Positions 6,154 through 15,082 of a stretch of 28,095 nucleotides of DNA are shown piece after piece. The position numbers and the translations under genes are program-made. The stretch's first letter is position 1; every line of letters starts with the position of its first letter. Under the pieces are notes generated by a model. The model saw nothing but the letters and a program-made list of their open reading frames with translations. It had not been told where the DNA came from and did not search any database. Origin of the DNA: Pseudomonadota bacterium (lineage in GTDB: Bacteria; Pseudomonadota; Alphaproteobacteria; Azospirillales; Azospirillaceae); assembly GCA_023416455.1 (NCBI GenBank), contig JAEZHQ010000432.1, positions 1 through 28,095 of the forward strand, written 5' to 3'.

Positions 6154-7558
6154 TCCGGGGGAGGCCATCATTCCGGGGGAGGCCATCGAGAATCCGTTCC
6201 ATCAGCGCCGGTGCGACGGCCTGCGAGTGCAGCCACCGTGCCAGATGCCCGGCCTTGGCATGGTGCCCCGTCAGCATGGCATCGGCCAGGCGGATGGCGG
6301 CGATGCTGCGCAGGAAGCCGGTGGCCTGCACACTGTTGGGGGCGCCGACCAGCGTGTCGAAGCCGCCGTCGGGAACCCGCCAGTCGCCATAGGTCGCGGC
6401 CAGCTGCCGGGCCGGGTCGTCCGGCAACGGCACCCGGCGCCGGATGCCCGCATGGTCGGTCAGGCGCACCGTGAAGGCCGGCACCGCCGCCTGCCGCAGC
6501 AGCGTTCCCGACGGATGGCGCCAGGTGGAGACGAACCGGTCGCCCTCCCGGCGGTATTCGGTGACGTCGACCGCCATGCCGGTCCGCACATGGAACAGGG
6601 ACAGGAAGGAGCCGGCGTCGAGGGCCTCCCGGCGTTCCCGGAACGCCCCCGTCGCCGTCAGGGCCGCGGCGACGTCGGCGCTGGTCGCCGGCGGCACGGC
6701 CGCCAGGTCGAGGTCGCCGTCGCCGGGCAGGAAATCGCCGTTCCGCACCAGTCCCAGCAGCGTTCCGGCGTGGAACACCACCGGCAAGCCTTGCGTCAGG
6801 ACCAGCCGTTCGATCTCCGCCGCGACCGCATCCAGACGGCGCCGGGTCCAGGGGCGGGGGACCCGGGCCGGCGGCATCGGGATGCGGTCGCAGCCGAGGG
6901 CCGCCACCACGTCGAGCGCCAGCGTTTCGCCTTCCGCGAAGCGGAGCGCGTGGTGATTGGCGGCGGCCCGGCGCAGCCGGACATGGCCGCGCTCCCGGAC
7001 CTGGGCCTCCGGAATCGCCCGCTCGACCGCCTCCGCCTCCCGGAGCACCTCCGCCTGCTGGCCGAGCCGGTCCTGCACCTCCCACCGGGACAGGAGCCAG
7101 GAGAAGGGGCAGCGTCCGGTGTGCCGCTCGCGGTCCCGCATCCGCGCGAGGAGCGTTTCGAGCGCGTGCTCCCGCCGGGCGACCAACAGCATCAGCGACC
7201 GGTGCAGGGGGAGCGCACCCTCGATGCGGGCCAGGTCCCCGGCATGGGCGCGGGCCGTATCCATATCGCCGGCCAGGAGGGCGAGATTGCCCATCGCGTG
7301 GATGCAGGGGCCGGGGTCCAGGCGATGGCGGAAGGCACGGATCACCTCCGCCGCCTCGTCCCACCGCTCGGCATGCTCGGCGGCGCGCACCAGCAGGGAG
7401 AGGGCGGACCGGTGTTCCGGCTCCCGCGCCATCAGGGCCAGGGCATCGCCATAGGCGGCGGCGTGCTGCCCGCTGTGGAGCCGGCCGATGATTCCCTCCG
7501 CGGACGGCGGGCCGTCCACCGCAACCGCCGCAACCCCGGCTTCCGGTGCGGCGGTCAT
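6146..7558 (-). CDS. TPR-like and LicD-like nucleotidyltransferase-fold protein (phospho-alcohol transferase candidate)
   Basis: A 470-residue two-part protein. Residues about 20-215 form alpha-helical TPR-like repeats (SALSLLVRAAEHAERWDEA, HAMGNLALLAGDMDTARAHA). Residues about 240-420 match the LicD/fukutin-type nucleotidyltransferase fold: HAGTLLGLVRNGDFLPGDGD at 263-282, with D280, D282 and D284 as the metal-binding D-x-D-x-D set, and ATYGDWRVPDGGF near 388-400, equivalent to the LicD YGDW/Y motif. LicD enzymes transfer phosphocholine or related groups from CDP-alcohols to cell-surface sugars. The adjacent, overlapping cytidylyltransferase could supply that donor. The start is uncertain: ATG at 7558 chosen, ATG 7573 possible; neither has a good ribosome site. 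The C-terminus ends in a duplicated DGLPRN. Confidence 0.78.
   Translation of the reverse strand: MTAAPEAGVAAVAVDGPPSAEGIIGRLHSGQHAAAYGDALALMAREPEHRSALSLLVRAAEHAERWDEAAEVIRAFRHRLDPGPCIHAMGNLALLAGDMDTARAHAGDLARIEGALPLHRSLMLLVARREHALETLLARMRDRERHTGRCPFSWLLSRWEVQDRLGQQAEVLREAEAVERAIPEAQVRERGHVRLRRAAANHHALRFAEGETLALDVVAALGCDRIPMPPARVPRPWTRRRLDAVAAEIERLVLTQGLPVVFHAGTLLGLVRNGDFLPGDGDLDLAAVPPATSADVAAALTATGAFRERREALDAGSFLSLFHVRTGMAVDVTEYRREGDRFVSTWRHPSGTLLRQAAVPAFTVRLTDHAGIRRRVPLPDDPARQLAATYGDWRVPDGGFDTLVGAPNSVQATGFLRSIAAIRLADAMLTGHHAKAGHLARWLHSQAVAPALMERILDGLPRNDGLPRNE
6151..6186. repeat. 18-bp perfect tandem duplication at the LicD/cytidylyltransferase junction
   Basis: The unit cattccgggggaggccat occurs at 6151-6168 and 6169-6186. 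It duplicates the last codons of the LicD-like gene (DGLPRN twice) and, in the other frame, extra start codons for the cytidylyltransferase (MASPGM twice). The 18-bp length keeps both frames intact. Confidence 0.92.
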
Positions 7559-7635
7559 CGGTGCGCAGGGCATGGCGGGGCGCGCCGCCGTCCGGCGCAC
7601 GGCGTCGCGATGGAGATGTCGACGGCGCCGGTCAT
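7555..7635 (-). CDS. Possible 26-residue leader ORF coupled to the LicD-like gene
   Basis: A short frame beginning MTGAVDISIATPCAG, preceded by GGGAGAACCAG, the best ribosome-binding site in this intergenic region (6-base spacing). Its TGA overlaps the ATG of the LicD-like gene as ATGA. The body is Arg/Pro/Ala-rich and shows no family similarity. It may be a leader that feeds ribosomes to the next gene, or the true initiation region displaced by a frameshift. Coding is unproven. Confidence 0.3.
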   Translation of the reverse strand: MTGAVDISIATPCAGRRRAPPCPAHR

Positions 7636-8094
7636 CTGGTTCTCCCGATCGTCGAATGGGGGTTCGGCGATGGCCGGGCGGCGTCCGCGAATGTCCGGAT
7701 TCAGACGCCGGCCGCCAAGCCATCGCCATGACCCTAGATTGACCATCGGCCGGCGGCAACATCCGAAGTCGCCGTGGAGCGGGCCGACGGTGTGCGCGCT
7801 GATTGCCTTGGCTGCGGAAGAGGTCGTGCCGGACCGGGAAGCATGTCGAGGGATGAAAGCGTGAGGGGAGTTGTTCATCGATGTTTCCCCTCATGGCCGA
7901 GGTCGCCCGCCTGCCCGTCATCGAGCGCGTGCGGTGGACGGGGTGGAGGGCGGGACCCGTCCATCCGCGGGAGGTCCGGCGGGAATCGCCCGCCCGGCCG
8001 CCGCCCTGGGCATTGCGCAGGCATCTGATCGAACCGTGGGCAGGCCGCCGGGCGGTTGAAGGCTGATGCGCGGCGCGCGCTGGTGTATTAAGAA
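7636..8094. other. Divergent intergenic region, no gene recognised
   Basis: This stretch of about 460 bases separates the leftward LicD-like operon from the rightward BMP importer. Codon bias is weak in all frames, and the longest leftward frame (ATG at 7878) has atypical third positions. It should contain promoters for both operons. A tattaa at 8086-8091 just ahead of the ATPase start could be part of a -10 box, but no well-spaced -35 was seen. Confidence 0.5.
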
Positions 8095-9717
<1,623 letters not shown>

Positions 9718-9724
9718 CGACCGC

Positions 9725-9835
9725 ATGACGACGACGTGGCGACCCTGCGCCCCTCCGGGGCCATATCTCTGCGCCCCTCCGGGGCCATATCACTACGCCC
9801 CTTCGGGGCGGTGGCCCGACGGGGGCCGGGCATGA
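9725..9835 (+). CDS. Possible 36-residue repeat-encoded mini-ORF bridging ATPase and permease
   Basis: An ATG at 9725, seven bases after the ATPase stop, opens a frame that ends in TGA at 9833-9835, overlapping the permease ATG as ATGA. The peptide contains CAPPGPYL, CAPPGPYH and YAPSGR in tandem because the DNA is a 24-bp tandem repeat. No Shine-Dalgarno sequence was found, so it would rely on re-initiation. It may be a coupling ORF or chance. No known family. Confidence 0.25.
   Translation: MTTTWRPCAPPGPYLCAPPGPYHYAPSGRWPDGGRA
9745..9816. repeat. 24-bp tandem repeat (three units), each with a small hairpin
   Basis: Units start at 9745, 9769 and 9793. The first two differ at only two end positions; the third is diverged. 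Each contains a near-palindrome such as gcccctccggggc (5-bp arms, 3-base loop). The array fills most of the gap between the ATPase and first permease genes, where such operons usually have almost no spacer. Confidence 0.9.
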
Positions 9836-10908
9836 GCTTCATCCGCCTGGAGCCGCGCGGGCAGGCGTCGCGCGCCATGGTCTACGCCACGCCGCCGATC
9901 GCGGTGGCGCTGACCCTGGCCAGCGGCTTCCTGCTGTTCTGGGCCATGGGCTTCGACCCGGTGAAGGCGCTGCACGCCTTTTTCGTGGCGCCGCTCACCA
10001 CGCTGCGCGGCCTGGGCGAGCTGGCGGTGAAGGCGACGCCGCTGGTGCTCTGCGCCGTCGGGCTGGCCATCGGTTTCCGCGCCAACGTCTGGAACATCGG
10101 GGCGGAGGGGCAGCTGACGCTGGGCGCCATCGCGGGCGGCGGCCTCGCCCTGGCCTTCTACGGCGAGGGCGGCTGGTGGCTCCTGCCGCTGATGATCGCC
10201 GGGGGCATCGCCGGCGGGGCGGCCTGGGCGGCCATCCCGGCCTTCCTGCGGGTCCGCTTCAACGCCAGCGAGATCCTCACCAGCCTGATGCTGACCTACG
10301 TCGCCCTGCTGCTGCTGAACTACCTGACGCACGGCCCCTTCCGCGACCCCGACGGCTTCGCCTTCCCCGAGTCCCGCCTGTTCGAGCCGGACGCCGTGAT
10401 GCCGATCCTGGTCCAGGGGACGCGCGTGCATCTGGGCTCGCTGTTCGCCCTGCTCGCCGTGGCGGCCGGCTGGGTGCTGATCGCCCGCACCTTCGTCGGC
10501 TTCCAGATCAAGGTGATCGGCCTGACCCCGGCGGCGGCCGGCTACGCCGGCTTCAAGGAGAAGCGGATCATCTGGCTGACGCTCGTGCTGTCGGGCGGGC
10601 TGGCCGGGCTGGCCGGGCTCTGCGAGGTGGCGGGACCGATCGGCCAGATCACGCCCTCGGTGTCGCCCGGTTACGGCTTCACCGCCATCATCGTCGCCTT
10701 CCTCGGCCGGCTGCACCCGGTCGGCATCCTGCTGGCGGGGATCCTGATGGCGCTGTCCTTCATCGGCGGCGAGGCGGCGCAGATCGGCCTCGGCCTGCCC
10801 AAGGCGATCACCGGCGTGTTCCAGGGCATGCTGCTGTTCTTCCTGCTGGCGACCGACGTGCTGATCCGCTACCGCCTGCGCGTCGGCGCCCGGAGTGCCG
10901 CGGCATGA
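9832..10908 (+). CDS. BMP-family ABC importer, permease subunit 1
   Basis: A 358-residue integral membrane protein with many hydrophobic helices, of the BPD_transp_2 type used by nucleoside and sugar importers. Recognisable family segments are IGFRANVWNIGAEGQLTLGA (about 80-99), RVRFNASEILTSLMLTYVAL and GFKEKRIIWLTLVLSGGLAG. It forms the transmembrane channel with the second permease, contacting the ATPase through the cytoplasmic EAA-like loop. I chose the ATG at 9832 because conserved family sequence (MSFIRLEPRG) starts there and GGGGG precedes it. An in-frame GTG at 9736 would add a repeat-encoded tail. The stop overlaps permease 2 by four bases (ATGA). Confidence 0.92.
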   Translation: MSFIRLEPRGQASRAMVYATPPIAVALTLASGFLLFWAMGFDPVKALHAFFVAPLTTLRGLGELAVKATPLVLCAVGLAIGFRANVWNIGAEGQLTLGAIAGGGLALAFYGEGGWWLLPLMIAGGIAGGAAWAAIPAFLRVRFNASEILTSLMLTYVALLLLNYLTHGPFRDPDGFAFPESRLFEPDAVMPILVQGTRVHLGSLFALLAVAAGWVLIARTFVGFQIKVIGLTPAAAGYAGFKEKRIIWLTLVLSGGLAGLAGLCEVAGPIGQITPSVSPGYGFTAIIVAFLGRLHPVGILLAGILMALSFIGGEAAQIGLGLPKAITGVFQGMLLFFLLATDVLIRYRLRVGARSAAA

Positions 10909-11837
10909 GCGGCGAGCTTCTTCTCCTCGGCCCCATCCTCGCCGCCATGCTGGCGGCGGCGACCCCGCTGCTGTTCGCCGCGCTGGGCGAACTGGTGGTG
11001 GAGAAGTCGGGCGTCCTCAACCTCGGCGTCGAGGGCATGATGCTGATCGGGGCGGTGTGCGGCTTCGCCGTGGCGGTGAAGACCGGCAGCTCCACCGCCG
11101 GCTTCGCCGCCGGGGCGGCGGCCGGGGCGGCGATGGCGGCGCTGTTCGGCGTGCTGACGCTCCTCCTGCTCGCCAATCAGGTGGCGACCGGGCTCGCGCT
11201 CACCCTGTTCGGGGTCGGGCTGTCGGCGCTGATCGGCCAGGGCTTCGTCGGCATCCCCATCGCCGACGTGCCGGAGCTGTACATCCCCGGCCTGACCGAC
11301 CTGCCGGTCGTCGGCAAGGCGCTGTTCGGCCAGGACGCGCTGGTCTATCTGGCGCTGGCGGCGGTGCCGGCGGTGCACTGGTTCCTCTACCGCACGCGCC
11401 GGGGCCTGATTCTGCGCGCGGTCGGGGAGAACCACGCCGCCGCCCACGCGCTGGGCTACAAGGTCGTGCGCATCCGCTTCGCCGCGGTCCTGTTCGGCGG
11501 CGCCATGAGCGGCATGGCCGGCGCCTACCTGTCGCTGGACTACACGCCCATGTGGGCGGAGGGCATCACCGCCGGGCGTGGCTGGATCGCGCTGGCGCTG
11601 GTCGTCTTCGCCACCTGGCGGCCGTGGCGCCTGCTGCTCGGCGCCTGGCTGTTCGGCGGGGTCACCATCGGCCAGCTCCACGTCCAGGGGCTGGGCATCG
11701 ACATCCCCTCGCAGCTCTTGTCGATGCTGCCGTATCTGGCTACCGTCCTGGTGCTGGTGCTGATCTCGCGGGACGTCGCCCGCATCCGGCTCAACGCACC
11801 GGCGAGCCTCGGCAAGGTCTTCCATCCCGACGCCTGA
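10905..11837 (+). CDS. BMP-family ABC importer, permease subunit 2
   Basis: A 310-residue membrane protein, the second half of the permease pair. Family landmarks are the N-terminal TPLLFAALGELVVEKSGVLN and LGVEGMMLIGAVCGF (about 20-55), followed by alternating hydrophobic helices, and the RTRRGLILRAVGENHAAAHA segment around 163-182, the cytoplasmic coupling loop that docks on the ATPase. The conserved glycine-rich GGAMSGMAGAYLSL follows. The ATG overlaps the permease-1 TGA as ATGA, giving translational coupling and 1:1 synthesis. Length is standard for the family. A 65-base gap leads to the binding-protein gene. Confidence 0.93.
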   Translation: MSGELLLLGPILAAMLAAATPLLFAALGELVVEKSGVLNLGVEGMMLIGAVCGFAVAVKTGSSTAGFAAGAAAGAAMAALFGVLTLLLLANQVATGLALTLFGVGLSALIGQGFVGIPIADVPELYIPGLTDLPVVGKALFGQDALVYLALAAVPAVHWFLYRTRRGLILRAVGENHAAAHALGYKVVRIRFAAVLFGGAMSGMAGAYLSLDYTPMWAEGITAGRGWIALALVVFATWRPWRLLLGAWLFGGVTIGQLHVQGLGIDIPSQLLSMLPYLATVLVLVLISRDVARIRLNAPASLGKVFHPDA

Positions 11838-11902
11838 CGGCGGCCGGAGGCGGTTCGCACACCCACGTTCATGCCCAACCATTCGACTGAGGGAGCACTC
11901 AC

Positions 11903-13006
11903 GTGAACAGAAGGACCATGGGCAAGACCCTGCTGGGTCTGGCCGGCGCCATTTCGACCTTCGGCGCGGTGCTGGCGCTCGGTGCCGGCGCCGCCGCCGC
12001 CCAGGAGAAGACGAAGGTCGGCTTCGTCTACGTCGGTCCGATCAGCGACCACGGCTACAGCTACCAGCACGACCAGGGCCGGCTGGCGGTGGAGAAGGCG
12101 CTGGGCGACAAGGTGACCACCACCTTCGTCGAGAATGTTCCGGAGGGCGCCGACGCCGAGCGCGTGATCGAGCAGCTGGCGGCCAGCGGCCACAAGCTGA
12201 TCTTCACCACCTCCTTCGGCTTCATGAACCCGACGCTGAAGGTGGCCCAGCGCCATCCCGACGTGAAGTTCGAGCACGCCACCGGCTACCGCCGCTCGGC
12301 CAACGTCGCCACCTATTCGGCGCGCTTCTACGAGGGCCGCACCATCCTCGGCCTGATCGCCGGCAAGATGACCAAGTCCAACGTCATCGGCTATATCGGC
12401 TCCTTCCCCATCCCCGAGGTGGTGAGCGGAATCAACGCCTTCACGCTGGCCCTGCGCGAGGTCAACCCGAAGGCCGAGGTCCGCGTGGTGTGGGTCAACT
12501 CCTGGTACGACCCCGGCAAGGAGGCCGAGGCGGCCAAGGCCCTCATCGACCAGGGCGCCGACGTCATCTCCCTGCACACCGACAGCCCGGCGGCCATCCA
12601 GGTCGCGCAGGAGCGCGGCCTGTGGGCGTTCGGCCAGTCGTCCGACATGACCCGCTTCGGCCCGAAGGCGCATCTGACCGCCATCGTCGACGACTGGAGC
12701 GGCTACTACATCGACCGGGTCAAGGCGCTGCTCGACGGCACCTGGAAGGCCGAGGACACCTGGGGCGGCTTCAAGGACAAGATGGTGTACCTCGCCCCCT
12801 ACAACCCGGCCCTGCCGGCGGACGTGGTGGAGCTGGCCGAGAAGGCCCGGACCGACATCATCGCCGGCACCCGCCATCCCTTCCAGGGGCCGGTGAAGGA
12901 CCAGTCCGGCAAGGTCGTCATCGCCGAGGGCAAGCACGCCACCGACGAGCAGATCCTGAAGATGGACTGGTACGTCGAGGGCGTGCAGGGCAAGGTTCCG
13001 AAGTGA
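11903..13006 (+). CDS. BMP-family periplasmic substrate-binding protein
   Basis: A 367-residue exported protein, last gene of the importer operon. A Sec signal peptide covers residues 1-34 (TLLGLAGAISTFGAVLAL, then AAAAQ). There is no lipobox cysteine, so it is a free periplasmic receptor, unlike Gram-positive BMP lipoproteins. Family segments include VGFVYVGPISDHGYSYQHDQ, FTTSFGFMNPTLKVAQRHPD, NVIGYIGSFPIPEVVSGINA and DVISLHTDSPAAIQVAQERG. Characterised BMP receptors bind purine nucleosides or riboflavin-like and autoinducer ligands; the exact ligand cannot be read here. The GTG start has GGGAG about 8 bases upstream. Being last, after its own gap, it may be boosted by its own promoter, since receptors are needed in excess. 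Confidence 0.93.
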   Translation: MNRRTMGKTLLGLAGAISTFGAVLALGAGAAAAQEKTKVGFVYVGPISDHGYSYQHDQGRLAVEKALGDKVTTTFVENVPEGADAERVIEQLAASGHKLIFTTSFGFMNPTLKVAQRHPDVKFEHATGYRRSANVATYSARFYEGRTILGLIAGKMTKSNVIGYIGSFPIPEVVSGINAFTLALREVNPKAEVRVVWVNSWYDPGKEAEAAKALIDQGADVISLHTDSPAAIQVAQERGLWAFGQSSDMTRFGPKAHLTAIVDDWSGYYIDRVKALLDGTWKAEDTWGGFKDKMVYLAPYNPALPADVVELAEKARTDIIAGTRHPFQGPVKDQSGKVVIAEGKHATDEQILKMDWYVEGVQGKVPK

Positions 13007-13061
13007 GCCGGGCGGCCTGATCCCCGCGGCCGTCCCAGCCTTCCGGGGGAGAGGATCCGGT

Positions 13062-13085
13062 GCCGCCGGCCGTCACGCCGGCGGC
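13062..13085. terminator. Hairpin between the BMP operon and the convergent unknown gene
   Basis: The arms gccgccggc and gccggcggc form a perfect 9-bp stem with a 6-base loop. It lies 56 bases after the binding-protein stop and overlaps the last codons of the leftward gene ending at 13073. No T-run. A shared terminator is likely by position. Confidence 0.5.
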
Positions 13086-13567
13086 GTCCGCCCGATGGCG
13101 GCCCAGCCGCCGGGGGTGAGGCGCATGACCTCCGGCCCGCCGCCGGAGGGGGCGGGCTCCAGCACCACCAGCTCGCGATTCTCGAACCATGCCCAGCGCG
13201 GCACCTCCGCGGTGGTCGGCACCCAGCCCTCGGCCATCCGGCGCAGCACCTCCAGGTCGGCGGCGGCGATGGGAAACCTGGCCCGCGGGGTGGCGGCCTT
13301 GCCCGCCGCCGGCGGCGCGTCGGCACCGGCGCGGGCACGGATCCAGTCCGTCTGGTAGGCCCGCAGCCGCTGGTCGAGGTCGGCGCGCAGCGGTTCGGCC
13401 GGGCAGCGCAGATAGGTCTCCAGCAGGGCGCGCAGGTCGTCGGCGGACGGGGTGCCGGAAGGCTGGCCAAGCGGGTTCTGGCTGGGCGGGTTCTGGCGGT
13501 TCGGGCTGTGGCTGTTCGGGCTCTGGCCGGGCGGGGTGGCCGGGGGGCGGTCGGTCGGTCGGGTCAT
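13073..13567 (-). CDS. Protein of unknown function with an Asn/Pro/Gln-rich N-terminus
   Basis: A 164-residue soluble protein I do not recognise. The first 40 residues are low-complexity, with imperfect repeats of the kind SPNSHSPNRQNPPSQNP, encoded by a degenerate repeat at about 13470-13540. From residue 42 on it looks folded: a helical part (ADDLRALLETYLRCPAEPLR), a second helix ending in RMAEGWVPTTAEVPR, then a beta-rich tail (WAWFENRELVVLEPAP, EVMRLTPGGWAAIG). No signal peptide or transmembrane segment is visible. It begins 45 bases after the corA stop on the same strand, so co-transcription is plausible. Codon bias in the second half is normal for this genome, supporting a real gene. 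Confidence 0.7.
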   Translation of the reverse strand: MTRPTDRPPATPPGQSPNSHSPNRQNPPSQNPLGQPSGTPSADDLRALLETYLRCPAEPLRADLDQRLRAYQTDWIRARAGADAPPAAGKAATPRARFPIAAADLEVLRRMAEGWVPTTAEVPRWAWFENRELVVLEPAPSGGGPEVMRLTPGGWAAIGRTPPA

Positions 13568-13612
13568 CGGCCATCGTCTCCTGGATCGGGCTCTCCTGGA
13601 TCGCGCCTCCGG

Positions 13613-14617
13613 CTACAGCCATCCGGCCCGCCGGAAGCGGCGGTAGAGGGTTATGCACAGCGCGGCGATGACGGCAAGCGCCGTGGGATAGCCCAGAGGC
13701 CATTTCAGCTCCGGCATATGCTCGAAGTTCATGCCGTAGATTCCGGCGATGGCGGTCGGCACGGCGAGGATGGCGGCCCAGGCGGCCAGCTTGCGGGTCA
13801 CGTCGTTCTGCCGCGAGGCGGCCAGCATCATGCTGGATTCGAACACGAAGGACAGCAGCTCGCGCAACGAGCCGATGCTCTCGTTCACCCGGATGACATG
13901 GTCCTGGACATCGCGGTAGTAGGGCCGGACGTCGTCGTCGATGATCGGCACGTCGATCCGCTCCAGGCGCGAGCACACCTCCAGCAGAGGCGAGGCGACC
14001 CGGCGCAGCCGCTCCAGGTCGCGGCGGAGCTGGTGGATGCGCTCCAACTCACCGGCCAGCGGCGGGCGTTGCAGGAGCACCGCCTCCATGGCCTCCACCT
14101 CGCCCTCCAGCTGGTCGAGGATGGGAAAGTAGCAGTCCACCACGAAGTCCATGATGGCGTAGACGACGAAGTCCTCGCCGTGGCGCAGCAGCCGCGGCGT
14201 GCTTTCGCAGCGCGCCCGCACCGGCCCATAGCTGGTCGAGGCCCCGTGCCGCACGCTGACGACGAAGCCGCGGCCGGCGAACAGGTGGGTCTCGCCGAAC
14301 GCCACCCGGCCGCCTTCCAGCTGGGCGGTGCGCAGCACGATGAACAGGCTGTCGCCGTAGATCTCGACTTTGGGGCGCTGGTGGGCGTGCAGCGCATCCT
14401 CCACCGCCAGCTCGTGCAGGCCGAACTGGCGCTGGGCCTCCTTCAACTGCGCCTCGTCGGGTTCGTACAGGCCGATCCAGACGAAATGGCCGTCGCGCGC
14501 CGCCCAGGCGCCGGCCTCGGACAGCGGCACCTCGGCGACGCGCCGCCCCTCGCGGTAGGCGACGGAGGCGATGATGGTGCCGGGGGAAAGGGGGGTGGTG
14601 GTGCGGCGTCCACTCAT
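13613..14617 (-). CDS. corA: CorA-family magnesium/divalent cation channel
   Basis: A 334-residue CorA family transporter. The C-terminus carries the diagnostic YGMNF (GMN at 295-297) followed by a short loop with the conserved MPEL and a final helix (YPTALAVIAALCITLY), ending in the basic cytoplasmic tail. The preceding helix LAAWAAILAVPTAIAGI is TM1. The long N-terminal cytoplasmic funnel has the family's FVWIGLYEPDEAQLKEAQRQ start and helices around the VESxxDLRxxL-type region (FESSMMLAASRQNDVTRKLA). It forms a homopentameric channel for Mg2+ or other divalents. The ATG at 14617 is preceded by AGGAG with 8-base spacing. It is divergent from the small lipoprotein gene. Confidence 0.95.
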   Translation of the reverse strand: MSGRRTTTPLSPGTIIASVAYREGRRVAEVPLSEAGAWAARDGHFVWIGLYEPDEAQLKEAQRQFGLHELAVEDALHAHQRPKVEIYGDSLFIVLRTAQLEGGRVAFGETHLFAGRGFVVSVRHGASTSYGPVRARCESTPRLLRHGEDFVVYAIMDFVVDCYFPILDQLEGEVEAMEAVLLQRPPLAGELERIHQLRRDLERLRRVASPLLEVCSRLERIDVPIIDDDVRPYYRDVQDHVIRVNESIGSLRELLSFVFESSMMLAASRQNDVTRKLAAWAAILAVPTAIAGIYGMNFEHMPELKWPLGYPTALAVIAALCITLYRRFRRAGWL

Positions 14618-14741
14618 GGGGCGGCTCCTGCAAGGGCGGCCCGGGAATCCCGGATGTGGCCGCGACGAAGACGCCCGGCTCCTGTTGAAACGGACGCGCC
14701 GCCCCTTCGGGCCGGCGCGCCACGGATGAGGACGACAGGGG

Positions 14742-15047
14742 ATGCGACAGAGGATGAGGACCGGCGTCTGCGCGCTCGCCCTGCTGGCCACGGCCGGCTG
14801 CTCGGACGTCGGATCCTGGTTCGGCGGCCAGCCCGACGCCGCAACCGCCGGGTCCACGGCGGCGGACGGCGAGGACGCCGCCGCCGGCTCGGGGACGGAC
14901 CAGGGCGCGGCGGCTAAGCCGCTCGCCCGCTGGGGGGCCGGGATGACCGACGATTCAGGCGCGCGCGACCGCGCCTACTACCCCGGCTCCCTGTCGGGCC
15001 GCGGTGGGCTCTGGCGCGGCGACAGCGACGCCCCCGGCGCCAACTGA
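14742..15047 (+). CDS. Small predicted lipoprotein of unknown function
   Basis: A 101-residue protein with a lipoprotein signal peptide: basic start MRQRMRTG, hydrophobic VCALALLATAG and the modified cysteine C20 in LLATAGC. The mature chain is Ala/Gly/Asp-rich, with no domain I recognise, and ends with a Tyr/Gly/Arg-rich segment (DRAYYPGSLSGRGGLW). The residue after the cysteine is serine, which would favour outer-membrane sorting. An in-frame ATG at 14754 is an alternative start; a GAGG lies about 9 bases before 14742. It is divergent from corA. A hairpin follows at 15060. Confidence 0.65.
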   Translation: MRQRMRTGVCALALLATAGCSDVGSWFGGQPDAATAGSTAADGEDAAAGSGTDQGAAAKPLARWGAGMTDDSGARDRAYYPGSLSGRGGLWRGDSDAPGAN

Positions 15048-15059
15048 ACCCCGGGTCCG

Positions 15060-15082
15060 GCCGCCCCATCGGGCGGGGCGGC
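15060..15082 (+). terminator. Hairpin after the small lipoprotein gene
   Basis: The arms gccgcccc and ggggcggc pair perfectly (8 bp) with a 7-base loop, starting 12 bases after the stop codon. No U-tract follows. Likely terminator by position. Confidence 0.5.

Noticed and set aside
7555..7878. 107-codon leftward ORF starting at 7878
   Set aside because: Third-position composition is atypical and the sequence is not protein-like; only the last 26 codons, which have their own ribosome site, were kept as a tentative leader.
8086..8091. TATTAA as a definite -10 promoter box
   Set aside because: No -35 hexamer lies at 16-18 bp spacing; the TTGAAG at 8056 is 24 bp away.
9745..9816. CRISPR-like array
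   Set aside because: Units are directly adjacent without spacers and only three in number; a simple tandem repeat.
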